NCBI GenBank assembly: GCA_027596075.1
Contig: JADGJC010000111.1
Coordinates: 73,676-116,843, forward strand
Direction of reading: 5' to 3'
Length of the DNA: 43,168 nucleotides
DNA from: Rhizophlyctis rosea
Taxonomy: Eukaryota; Chytridiomycota; Chytridiomycetes; Rhizophlyctidales; Rhizophlyctidaceae
In this document: one piece after another, positions 31,930-41,461 of the stretch
Position numbering within the stretch: the stretch's first letter is position 1
Layout: each line of letters starts with the position of its first letter
Position numbers and translations under genes: made by a program
Notes under the pieces: generated by a model
What the model was told of the DNA's origin: nothing
Database searches by the model: none
Seen by the model: only the letters and a program-made list of their open reading frames with translations

Positions 31930-32879
31930 ATGCTCGTCTCAAAAGCATCTCTGACACTTGCGGTGTCTGTCCTTCTTGGCGCGACGTCTGTTGCTGCGCA
32001 GTGGGAGTCTGGACCGTGTACTTACCACGATTATGAGGGGGATAAGGAGTTGTTGGGCTTTGCCTATGATAGCAGTGAGTATTGTGCATCTCCAGAGTCG
32101 GGCGGAACGCGTCTATCAAACTTGTTTACATCCCATGCTAACTAAACTCCCAATCATCAGGTCCAGGCTGGTGCGGAACCCGCTACTCCTCCCTCTACGT
32201 CGCCCGCGTAACAGCCGTCTCAACCATGAACCCCGCACTCTGCAACAAATGCCTCGAAATCCAATCCTCCTCCGGCTCCGGTCCCTCCGCCTACGTCCTC
32301 GCCATCGACCAAAAAGGCGCACCAGGCCTCGACGTCGCAAAAACCTCCTTCGCATCCATCTTCCCCGGCCAGAACCCGCTCGACCCGCAAAACTGCAGAT
32401 GGAGAGTCGTGGATGATAGTTATTGTTCGGGCGTGTGCTTTGGATCACCGGAGGAGTGTACGCCGGGGTTGAGGAATAATTTGCCGGCGTATTTGTTGCC
32501 TAGTGTGGGGAGTTCTGGTGGTGGTGGGGGGAGTACGCCGACGCCGCAGCCTACGACGCAGGCGCCGGTGGTGACGAAGGCGACGACGACGTATAGTGTT
32601 GGTGTGCCTGCTACTGATGCGGCAAAGTCTGCTCCGACTACGACAACCGTCATCCAATCCACCACTTCCTCCCCGTCATCCACATCCGTACCCTCCAACT
32701 CCACATCCTCCGCAGCCTCCGCCGCAACAAACGTCAGAGTTCAGGCCGCCGGCAATGTTGACGGATCGGCACCAGCACCGCAAGCAACCGCGTTGAACGC
32801 AGAGTCGGCAGCGGTTGGGATCTCTCGGTCGTGGAGCGTGGTGGGGCTTTTGGTCGCTAGCGTCATCGCGTTCTGCTAA
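31930..32879 (+). CDS. Secreted expansin/barwin-like (double-psi beta-barrel) protein with GPI-type tail
   Basis: Exons 31930-32074 and 32161-32879, 287 aa. Residues 1-23 (MLVSKASLTLAVSVLLGATSVA) are a signal peptide. The folded domain carries GWCGTRYSSLYVARVT, MNPALCNKC, and a Cys near DPQNCRWRVVDDSYC, which fits the barwin/RlpA-like beta-barrel of expansins and fungal loosenins. These act on cell-wall polysaccharide without hydrolysis. A Ser/Thr/Pro/Gly stalk follows, then a final hydrophobic run (VVGLLVASVIAFC) typical of a GPI-anchor signal. The start at 31930 is preferred over an in-frame TTG upstream because it gives a clean signal peptide. Family membership is inferred from the Cys pattern; I do not see a clear catalytic HFD motif. 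Confidence 0.78.
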
Positions 32880-33472
32880 GTACTGCCGATGAGGACCTAT
32901 CTATTCACAACACAAACATTATATCCCCCTGCTTCTGTACATACCCACTCCTATCTAGACTAAAGGATATGTATGAGGATTTGGTATCCTCGTTTATCCC
33001 TATACTGTATATACCGTTTTTAGTGTATTTATTTTTTCCATAGTTTTGTAGTGTTTCTCCTGCTGTAAAACATTTTGAAGCGTACTTTTGTATTCGGGAT
33101 TTTCCGAAAGGATAGAATGTACATGAAATAGTACCACTAGTAACTACAGTACAAGCATTTTGTTGGAATTTGTGCTTGCGTTGTTTGGGATTTCGATGGA
33201 ATTGCGAAGTATGAATGCCGCTGTTGCTCTGGCGCAAGGGCATCTACAAATCTCTGCTCTGGACATCAACGGTCATGGTGTTTTGTGCTGGCAAACAAGC
33301 AGTCTTATGATTCGGCAAACCGTGGGGAGCAATGCAAACCTTGAAATGGTCAGTTCATAATTTCAAGTGAGTTTACACAACATAAACTTTCATCATATTA
33401 TACCAACACGACATAAGTACAGCAACCTTAGCCACTCCAACCCCACAAAAGCAAAGTCCCGATACCATTCCA
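32880..33472. other. Convergent 3' region, no gene seen
   Basis: AT-rich 3' UTR-like sequence between two converging genes. A 112-codon minus frame here has no domain. Confidence 0.5.
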
Positions 33473-34207
33473 TTAGAGAACCGTAAAGTCAAAGTTGACA
33501 CCCCTCCATGCACCGTCCTTATCCTTCACAGCTAAATACCACTTCCTATTCCCATGAGTCCGCTCAGTAGGTTTACCTCTAACATCCCACGTTCCACCCA
33601 ACTGGTTCTGACTAGGGCGTAAGTACATTCCGTCAGGGAGGGGAGGGAAGATGCACACGGCGTCTGAGCACGAAAGGAAATAACAGAATGTCAAACTCGA
33701 GGCAGAAATTCGCTACGCGGAGGAGAAGACGCCTAAAAAAGGTTGGGGGTTGATGATATCTCTTACCTTCATCCTGGACAAGATTGACCGGATCACCCGT
33801 GTTGGGGACTGGGTTCGTAAGCAGGTGCGGTGTAAGGATCGTTCCGACGGGTATGACGGCTCCCGAAGGGAGAGGAGGAGTTAGGCGGAGGTTGTGTGGG
33901 AGGGTGGTGGCGTGGCAGCCTTGTTCGAGTTCATCGCACTATGGATGAGGTGTAAAGGCTTACCATTCGGACCAAATTGAGCAGAAACATGTGACGAGGT
34001 ACTCACCGTACTGGCATTGACGTCGCATTCACAGATGCAAGCATTTGGACCGCGAGTAGGGAAGAAGAGGTCATTGCAGGGTTGGTTGGTGGACAGGGTG
34101 CATTTGCGCGCTGCCGTGACGGTGGTGACGTAGAAGGTCAAAAGAAGTAGTGTGAGTATTGATAAGATGCCGGAGCTGTTGGATGCAAAAGAGGATTTGT
34201 GAAGCAT
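33473..34207 (-). CDS. Secreted cysteine-containing protein, unknown family
   Basis: Exons 34207-34007, 33938-33767, 33663-33473 join cleanly to 187 aa. The N-terminus contains ILTLLLLTFYVTTVTAARKC, a signal peptide preceded by a polar stretch. The mature part has a Cys-rich start (KCTLS..PCND, ACICECD, CDELEQGC), a Pro/Leu-rich middle (LTPPLPSGAVIPVGT) and a C-terminal beta-like part (GTWDVRGKP, KWYLAVKDKDGAWRGVNFDF). I do not recognise the family. Its start, three GT..AG introns' worth of consistent phase and a TATA box support a real gene. It converges on the expansin-like gene, so both secreted proteins are neighbours. Confidence 0.78.
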
Positions 34208-35216
34208 GATTGCAGATGAGGTTGGTTAGGTGAGATCTTTCTTGCGAGGGGAATAGATACCGCAGGTGAAAATGTGTTAATCGATGGAAGAAGCGCTGAA
34301 TCGAAATTGCAAGTCGTTCATCCTCCCCATCGCAGGTATTTATACTTCTCTTCGTCTTGTGGGCCTTCTATGGCAAGCGTACAGGGACGGAGGCTAGATC
34401 CTCTCAAAATTCATCACATCCCGACCAGTGAAACTTCATTCCACATTCATTTCGATCCATGGCTTGGTGCCACTCAACGAAAATGGCAATGTTTCACCAC
34501 CGCCATTAGGGAAACTTTTAAAGGTTTCACTCGTTATAGAATGTTCCATAACGCTAAATTGATTCCAAAATTCCATGATTCGCAAACCGTGCATATTCGG
34601 GCGGGAATTCAATTTTTTGTTTCAGGAAGTTCAGGAGGCGATGGAGGGGAAGGGTTTCAGGAGGGGAGCCGGGATGGGAATGACGCGTGTGGTGGGGTCT
34701 TCTCAGATGCGAGTCATGCCGGAAGCTTGTGGACTTTGTGGCACTATGGGTGCCTGGGCATGCCCTTTTTCCAAGCTTTGATGATACAGCAAATGCTCTA
34801 CAAGTCCATCGCCCCGACTATTGCTATATGTAATTGTAAATACGGGGAATGATTGGTCGTACGTCTGCCGTAGTCGGCCACTGAGAAGGGATCGGAAGAT
34901 GCTCCCATGGCCTTTTATCCGAGAAAGGTGGAACGACGATATAATCCAATCAGCCGGTACATTTTTTTGCGAGCATTCCCAGATTGATCATTGAAGGCAG
35001 CAACATAAGATGATCAAAGGTGATATCTCATCAACGTGGACTGGTAACTACATCATGCAGAAGGCCAAACGACACCGGCCGATGATGATACTCGTGGTCA
35101 CCAATAGACCAAAAGGTGAAATGCCCTTCAAAAAATTTGTCTTCATTTTACCAAAAACAATTTCAAAAATGGGCATCCCAACCATTACATCATCATTGAC
35201 TCGTATTTCCGACCCA
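34208..35216. other. Intergenic, no supported gene
   Basis: A 192-codon plus frame (34274-34852) overlaps the TATA box and promoter of the secreted protein. It has no domain and is not claimed. Confidence 0.45.
34337..34344 (-). promoter_or_regulatory. TATA box of the secreted Cys-containing protein
   Basis: Read on the minus strand this is TATAAATA within AAGTATAAATACC, 130 bases upstream of the start codon at 34207. Confidence 0.55.
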
Positions 35217-35513
35217 TTATGAAACCCTCCGCTTCTTCGCACTCCCCTTCCCCCCTCTCCCCCCTTGTGCCCCATTCGCCTTCCCACCCCCAACCTCCTC
35301 CTCCTCACTATCACTATTCCACTCATCCTCCTCTATTTTCTTATCAACCTCCGACGGTTGCGACTGGGATTGCGATAGTTGTGACGTGAAGTATGTGTTT
35401 AGGGATTGTCGAAGTTGCGAGATAGAGTCAGAGAGTGGTGTTTGCGTGTTGAGGGGTCGGGTTATTGTGTGGGAGGTGGAGGGGGAGGTGTAGGTTGCGG
35501 TTAGGGAGGTCAT
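35217..35513 (-). CDS. Small acidic protein, possible GON7-like KEOPS subunit
   Basis: 98 aa. It starts MTSLTATYTSPSTSHTITRPL, similar in style to fungal Gon7 (a strand of ATYxSP followed by a T-x-x-F/I-x-R-P segment). It continues with a helix (SISQLRQSLNTYFTSQL), then an acidic run (KIEEDEWNSDSEEEE), a Gly-rich tail and a basic end (GSAKKRRVS) that could be a nuclear signal. Gon7 is a small disordered subunit of the EKC/KEOPS complex that makes the t6A tRNA modification. Length fits (about 100 aa). The match is by eye over a short, low-conservation family, so the identity is tentative. Confidence 0.5.
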   Translation of the reverse strand: MTSLTATYTSPSTSHTITRPLNTQTPLSDSISQLRQSLNTYFTSQLSQSQSQPSEVDKKIEEDEWNSDSEEEEVGGGKANGAQGGRGGKGSAKKRRVS

Positions 35514-36252
35514 TGTTTTTGGGCGGCGTGTGGGTGGACCCGGAGGGAAGGTTTGCCAACAGGGAGGATTGGAGTGTGTGTATGTGTGATAGTATAATTA
35601 GAGCGAAGACGTCGGCGGAGACGGGAGTTTGGGGTGCGAGATACTGCAGTTTTGTTATGTTCGCTTCTGAAGATTGTGTAATTTCTGGTGTGGGAGTAAT
35701 TTCCGTTTGAGAAAGAAGCTGTGAACCTTCGTTCGCATCGTTCGCTCTGCAAAACAGTGAGATCAAACCCATGATCAGTGGCGCATTGTAATGAAGCGCC
35801 ACATCACGGACCGACTCCAATCGCAAGGGTCCATTTCAACCCACTTTCACGCTTCCGCGAGTGCGTGAAAACGCTTTTCACGCGAAACTCCCTCTCTCCA
35901 AGATACTGTCATGTGCCAGAGAGAGCATTTCGAGACGCAGAATCACGAAGCTCAAAGCACAGATATGAGGTTCAAATAATTTCCGACAGACAACGGGAAG
36001 GATCATTGGCCTGACGTGTACCAACAATCAACAGATGCGTAGCTCCACATTATTCAGCGAAGCAGATCCCTGCTGGTACCGAACTCTTGAATGTATGCCC
36101 GTACACAACGAATCCCCAATACTGACCGCAAGAACGCGCCATTCAAAACTTTAAAACATACTGGAATTCAAAAATACAATCTACCAAAACACACTTCAAA
36201 ACAGCAAACCAAAAAACCCTCCAACCCTCCCCCAAATTCCTCACACCCCAAT
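35514..36252. other. Intergenic, no supported gene
   Basis: A 132-codon minus frame (35826-35428) extends into the GON7-like gene in a different frame. Its stretch VFALIILSHIHTLQSSLL looks hydrophobic but has no family match, so it is left out. The rest is upstream region and the 3' UTR of CAP. Confidence 0.4.
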
Positions 36253-38234
36253 CTACCCCTTATGCTCAACAGCAACCGTCACAAGCGCCCCATTCACAAT
36301 CGTAGTCTTGAACTGCTCCGCAAGCGGCTTCTCCTCATAATCCCCATCCTTCCCTTCAATCAACACGTTCATCTCCGAGCTCTTCGCGCTCAAAATCTCA
36401 ACGTCAGTCGCGCTCTTCGACAAGTACACCTGCAACCCGTCCGTCTTGTCAACAACCACAGTCGGAGCCTTGCCAGTGATTTGGACCTGCGCAGACTTGC
36501 AGTTGACAATGTCGATGGTCGAGACGACGTTTTCGACTAGAAGGCCGACTTTTTTGCTGCCGTCTGTTTTGTGTTGAGAGAAGGAAGAGGGGCGGTGATG
36601 TCATTGTAAGCTTCCTGGTTCATGATTGTGATAGCTTCCTTATGCGAAGCAGCTGATGCAAATATAGGGACGTTCTTACCGAGGGTAACGGCATTGACCT
36701 TGCCCTTGATCTGGATCGTTGATCCTTGGCAGTTGTAGATATAGACGACGTGCTTGAGTTCCGTTTGGTCGATGATGATGCTAGGGTTGTTGACGTGGTT
36801 TTCCTACAAAGAGGTCATATTGTCAATCAAAACACCTCCCTCCAAAGTTCCTAACGGCCCGCATGTACTCACAACAACCCATTTGTTCCCCTCAAGCGCG
36901 AGCTTAGGAGGTGCTTTCGGGGCTGCGCCGCCTCCGAAGGTCTTGGCAGGTGCGGCTGCATATGATAGCATAGTCAGTATACTGAGTGTACCGCAACAAC
37001 CTATGAAGATGGACACATACGGGCAGGGGTGTCCGCGGCCTTCACGACACTGGTTGCACGGAGCTCGGGGTTCTTGTGGGTCATCTCGGACTTGTCAACC
37101 TTCTTCAAACCTGCAGCAATATTAGATAATGATACATCTGGGTCGGCTCCAATGATCATTACGAACCAGATGTGAGACCCTCCCGATTTAATTCGCTGAA
37201 CAGCCCGGCCGCGGCAGGTCTTCCTGCAGGTGCAGCCGCGGGGGCAGGAGCAGCAGCGGGAGCGGGAGCGGCAGCGGCAGGGGGCTTTGATCCTGTCGCA
37301 AACTCTTCAGATGAGTTCCATGCGATGCCAAACGCATCATCAAATACCAACCGCCCGAGAAAGCCTTCGCGTCTCCACCACGAGGATTCCAGGCCAAGCC
37401 GGTTGTGTGGAACTTCTTCACGTAAGCCTGGAGCTCCGACAAGAATCCTACGTACGCCTTGGTCCATTCGACGTGACTCTGGTCCCTGGCATCGTCGTTT
37501 AAAACCCGAAATCTCATGTTTGGTCCATGGATGCACAAACTCACTTGTCCTTGAAGTCCTTGATGACACGGTTCGCGTAGAACTGGGCAGAGTCCTTCAT
37601 TTCACCAACATATGGAACCGGTGCGGGTTCCTGCATAGCGATTGTTATGCACAACATCCTGACCCACCCGTCCTGCGCAACCAAGGTCTCCATACCACAA
37701 GAGGCCAAGCAAGCGCAGGGATAGCCTCGCTAACAGTCGAGAGATGGTTGAACAGAGGACTGGGGCGGTTCTTCTCTCTCAAGGTCGTGACCTTCTCCAC
37801 AGCAACCTGGATCGGCTTAAACAACTCCTGAATAGTGCCCACATCGGGCTTCTTCGACGCGGCAGCAATCTCAATGATACGACGTTGTGCTTCGATGGCT
37901 TCCTGGAAGGCTTGAGCCTGGTTTTGGCGCGCACGAGGGTGAAGCATCAGTATGCATCTTTCCACGCACAATCGCGAACGGCAAGACTGACCTGCTCCTG
38001 GACAAGTCCACCGATGCCGGCACTGAGTTTCAGGAACTCCTGCAACGGGCCCGTGATGAGCTCGTCGTACGCGGAGACAGCGGGACCAGCGGCACCGTCT
38101 GACGCGCCGCCGGATGCGTCGGCTCCTGAGGGGGCGGAACCACCTGCGGGTGCCTTTGCCCTGGCGATTTCTTCGAGACGAAGGGTGGCGGCTTCGAGCC
38201 GTTTGACGACTGCTTGGAGGGCTGCTTCGGACAT
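36253..38234 (-). CDS. CAP1: Adenylate cyclase-associated protein (CAP/SRV2), actin recycling factor
   Basis: Nine exons (38234-37992, 37917-37696, 37630-37545, 37485-37352, 37292-37167, 37110-37021, 36955-36873, 36803-36680, 36563-36253) join exactly to 472 aa. The N-terminus is the oligomerising coiled coil (VVKRLEAATLRLEEIA). The helical folded domain follows (AYDELITGPLQEFLKLSAGIGG, GLAWNPRGGDAKAF), then an Ala/Pro linker, a WH2-like actin-binding stretch (LFSELNREGLTSGLKKV), and the C-terminal beta-helix (WVVENH, KHVVYIYNCQGSTIQIKGK, NCKSAQVQITGKAPTVVVDKTDG, EMNVLIEG). CAP takes ADP-actin from cofilin and recharges monomers; in yeast it also binds adenylate cyclase. Length is normal for the family. 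Two introns use GTT donors (GTTGGT at 37351, GTTCGT at 37166). It is divergent from INTS11. Confidence 0.95.
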
Positions 38235-38687
38235 TTGAGGTTGACTTGCAAAGGGTATAGGATGAAGTGGTTGTTATATGTAGGGAAGGCGGGTGCAAGA
38301 TGAGTTTATGAGGAATTGTGATTGTGGCGGTGGGATGGGGTGGAGAAAGTTCTTCAAGAGTCCCTGGTCCATTTCGTCAATCGGGTATTGACGCCAATTA
38401 GCTGCTAATACCGAAAAATAGCCTCCACGCGATATATAAACTGCGCGCGAATGTTGCCTTTGCTCTTTTCCCACACGAGTTTGCTCCACGTCCAAAAGCA
38501 CATAACACATTGCAGCAGTACATAGTATTGTACAAGTCAATAAATAAAGCAGAAAACTGGAAAGGCTGTAGGCGTTGACACACATATACACAGGTGGAAG
38601 CGAGTCCACTGCGACAAACTTCCCCAACAAACTCTCACCCACCCTTCCTCCCATAGCTGGCCGCACTCGAAGTGTACGTGGGAGTAG
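38235..38687. promoter_or_regulatory. Bidirectional promoter region of CAP and INTS11
   Basis: 453 bases separate the two start codons. A TATATAAA element at about 38431-38438 can serve the plus strand, or as TTTATATA the minus strand. It lies about 200 nt from the CAP start and 250 nt from the INTS11 start, so its use is uncertain. Confidence 0.4.
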
Positions 38688-41087
38688 ATGTCTCAGCCAA
38701 TCAAGGTTGTGCCCCTTGGGGCCGGTCAGGACGTTGGACGGAGTTGCGTCCTCGTCACAATAGGCGGCAAGAACATCATGTTTGACTGTGGGATGCGTGA
38801 GTATCGATGGTATCGTTCTCGTTCATGAGACTCCGCGTATGCTGGCATGCCAAAGGGACTGCATCAATGGCTTTGAGTCCAGACATTGAACTGAAACGTT
38901 GACTTGTGAACCTGAGGTTCCAAACTCTGATCATGATTGTGCGGAAGATGTAAAAATTCCAAACATTTGCGCAAATAAAGCCCCAAACACCAAACTGAAC
39001 AAAGATGTTTCCCATGTGCCCTCGTCCTTTCATAACATACTATACACCCATTCACCAACCCCTCCTCAAACCACACAGACATGGGCTACTCCGACCACCG
39101 CCGGTTCCCCGACTTCACCTACATCTCCAAATCCAACAACTACACCTCCCTCCTCGACTGCATCATCATCTCCCACTTCCACCTCGACCACTGCGGCGCC
39201 CTCCCCTACTTTACCGAACTCCTCGGCTACTCCGGCCCAATATTCATGACATACCCAACAAAAGCAATCGCACCAATCCTCCTAGAAGACATGCGTAAAG
39301 TCGCCGTAGAACGAAAAGGCGAAAAGGATTTTTTTACGTCAACGAATATTAAGAATTGTATGAAGAAGGTTATTCCGTTGAATTTGCATGAGACGTATAA
39401 GGTCGATGATGAGTTGGAAATCAAGCCTTATTACGCTGGACATGTTCTTGGTGCAGCGATGTTCCACATCCGCGTCGGGAACCAAAGCGTTGTCTACACC
39501 GGCGACTACAACATGACACCCGACCGCCACCTGGGAGCCGCCTGGATCGACAAATGCCGTCCAACCCTCCTAATAACCGAAACAACCTACGCCTCAACAA
39601 TCCGCGACTCCAAACGCGCCCGCGAACGCGACTTCCTCTCCAAAATCCACTCCACCGTCCTCGCAGGCGGTAAAGTCCTCATCCCCGTCTTCGCCCTCGG
39701 TCGTGCTCAAGAGCTATGTATATTGATTGAATCATATTGGGAACGCCTTGATTTGGATATCCCGATATACTTTTCGGCGGGGTTGACGGAACGTGCGAAC
39801 GAGTATTATAAGTTGTTTTTGAATTGGACGAACGAAAAAATCCGTAAAACGTTCGTGGAACGAAACATGTTCGAATTCGCCAAAATCCGACCCTTCGAAC
39901 CCCGTTTCGCCGACAACCCCGGCCCCTGCGTCCTCTTCGCCTCCCCAGGAATGCTCCACGCCGGCACATCCCTCGAAGTATTCAAAAAATGGTGTACCTC
40001 CCCCCTCAACACCGTCATCCTCCCCGGCTACTGCGTCGCCGGCACGGTAGGCGCTAAAATCCTCGCCGGCGAGAAAATCATCGATGTAGACCGATTCACC
40101 AAGCTCACCGTCAACTGTTCTGTTGAGAATTTGAGTTTCTCTGCACATGCTGACGCGAAGGGGATCATGCAACTTATACGGATGTGTGAGCCGGAGAATG
40201 TTATGCTTGTGCATGGGGAGAGGGGGAAGATGGAGTTTTTGAGGGGGAGGGTGGAGAGGGAGGTTGGTGTTAGGTGTTTTATGCCTGCTAATGGGTGTTC
40301 GGTTGATATTGTTGGTAGTGGGGGGGAGGAAGTTGTCGTCAGCAAGAGTGTTGTTGGGGAGGCGTGGGAGAGGGGACGGGGGGAGGTTGTTAGGGAGTGT
40401 ATGAAGGGTTTTGGTGGGGATGTGGATGTCAAAAACTTGAAACCCGTGACGAGTACAGCCATGGAAGGAGTGGTGGTTTGGACGCCGCCTGGGGAGAGGA
40501 CGGGGTTAGAAAGCGTCGGAATAGCAGAACGTAGAAGTCTTGTTGTTGGCGGGAGGGGACGCACAGTCATGATCAGTCGGGAAGAAGCTCAGCTCGCCGG
40601 CGTCGACGCATACATCGCCAACACCAACCCCCCCGAAACGATATTCAAATACCGGAAACCCTATACCGTCCCCGGAATCCTAAGCGCATGTCAAACAAAA
40701 GGCTTCGGGGAAGCGTTCAACAGAGTCGTGACGGAAGTAGGCGGGATGGGTCCCTTAGCGGCTTCCTTAAAGGGCGGTGACGCGGGAGCTGTGGCTCAGG
40801 CGTTCAATCCTGTTGTTGTGGGGCTTGTTGGGAAGGTTGTGAAGGGGTTGGGGTGGGACGGGGTGGTGGTTGAACGGGCGAAAGGGGGTGCGGTGGTGGT
40901 TAGGTTTGGTGGGGTGGATGATTTGTGGGAAGGTGGTGGGAAGGGGAAGGCGTTCGCGGGGATGAAACGAGGAGTGGAGCTAATCGGAGATGTTCCGCCC
41001 GTGTCTGGGATTGTTGTTAGTTGGGCGGAAGGTGATCAGCAACTTGCGGATAGAGTCGTCGAAGTCGTTGGGCAAATATTGGGGTGA
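38688..41087 (+). CDS. INTS11: Integrator complex subunit 11 (metallo-beta-lactamase/beta-CASP endonuclease)
   Basis: Exons 38688-38796 and 39079-41087, 705 aa, joined by a 282-nt intron that splits the codon of H37. The metallo-beta-lactamase motifs are intact: MFDCGMHMG, HFHLDH (69-74), a GHVLGA histidine at about 158, and TGDYN (177-181). The beta-CASP part has [22 protein letters not shown] (391-395) and LVHGE (H about 415). The RRFPDF sequence after the first motif and DFFTS identify INTS11 rather than CPSF73. In animals and plants the Integrator cuts snRNA and promoter-proximal transcripts. The C-terminal 250 aa is Gly/Val-rich and less conserved. All zinc ligands I can place are present, so catalysis is expected. 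Confidence 0.95.
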
Positions 41088-41461
41088 AATATGTCGGCGC
41101 GTGATAACCACGGTCAGAGCTAATAACCCTGGTGGATTTCGCAAACAATCTGTACAGTATATAGCCATTCACTTGTAAATATGATGAAAGGTTGACAACA
41201 CATGATACTTTATAACCCATTGGTTCTCATTTACAAGGCTTTATTGACGATGCACAAGTTTCCACTCTGCACTTCCTTCCAATGAAGCGGAAGGCATCAG
41301 GCTATCATACATGACTCTATTGACGGTGCACAAGTTTCTACTCTGCACTTCCTTCCAAATGACATGGAAGGCCCCAGGCTTGTGACTGGCGTAGCGGCAT
41401 TAAAAACTTGATAGGTAGAGGTGGATATGAAGGAGGGATACATCATTGGCCTTCTTGCACC
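41088..41461. other. Convergent 3' region with a tandem duplication
   Basis: No gene is seen. It lies between the 3' end of INTS11 and the 3' end of the repeated-exon gene, and most of it is the duplication listed next. Confidence 0.55.
41239..41378. repeat. Imperfect tandem duplication, period 76
   Basis: Two units begin at 41239 and 41315. Shared blocks include TATTGACG, TGCACAAGTTTC, ACTCTGCACTTCCTTCC and GGAAGGC. The block TGCACTTCC resembles the 3' border of the neighbouring exon modules read in reverse, so this may be a worn copy. Confidence 0.65.

Noticed and set aside
34274..34852. 192-codon plus-strand frame
   Set aside because: It overlaps the TATA box and promoter of the secreted gene on the other strand and has no domain or coding-like composition.
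35428..35826. 132-codon minus frame upstream of the GON7-like gene
   Set aside because: It overlaps the GON7-like start in another frame and no splice joins them sensibly. It may be a leader region.
37172..37831. 219-codon plus-strand frame
   Set aside because: Antisense shadow of CAP exons, driven by the Ala/Pro-rich linker.
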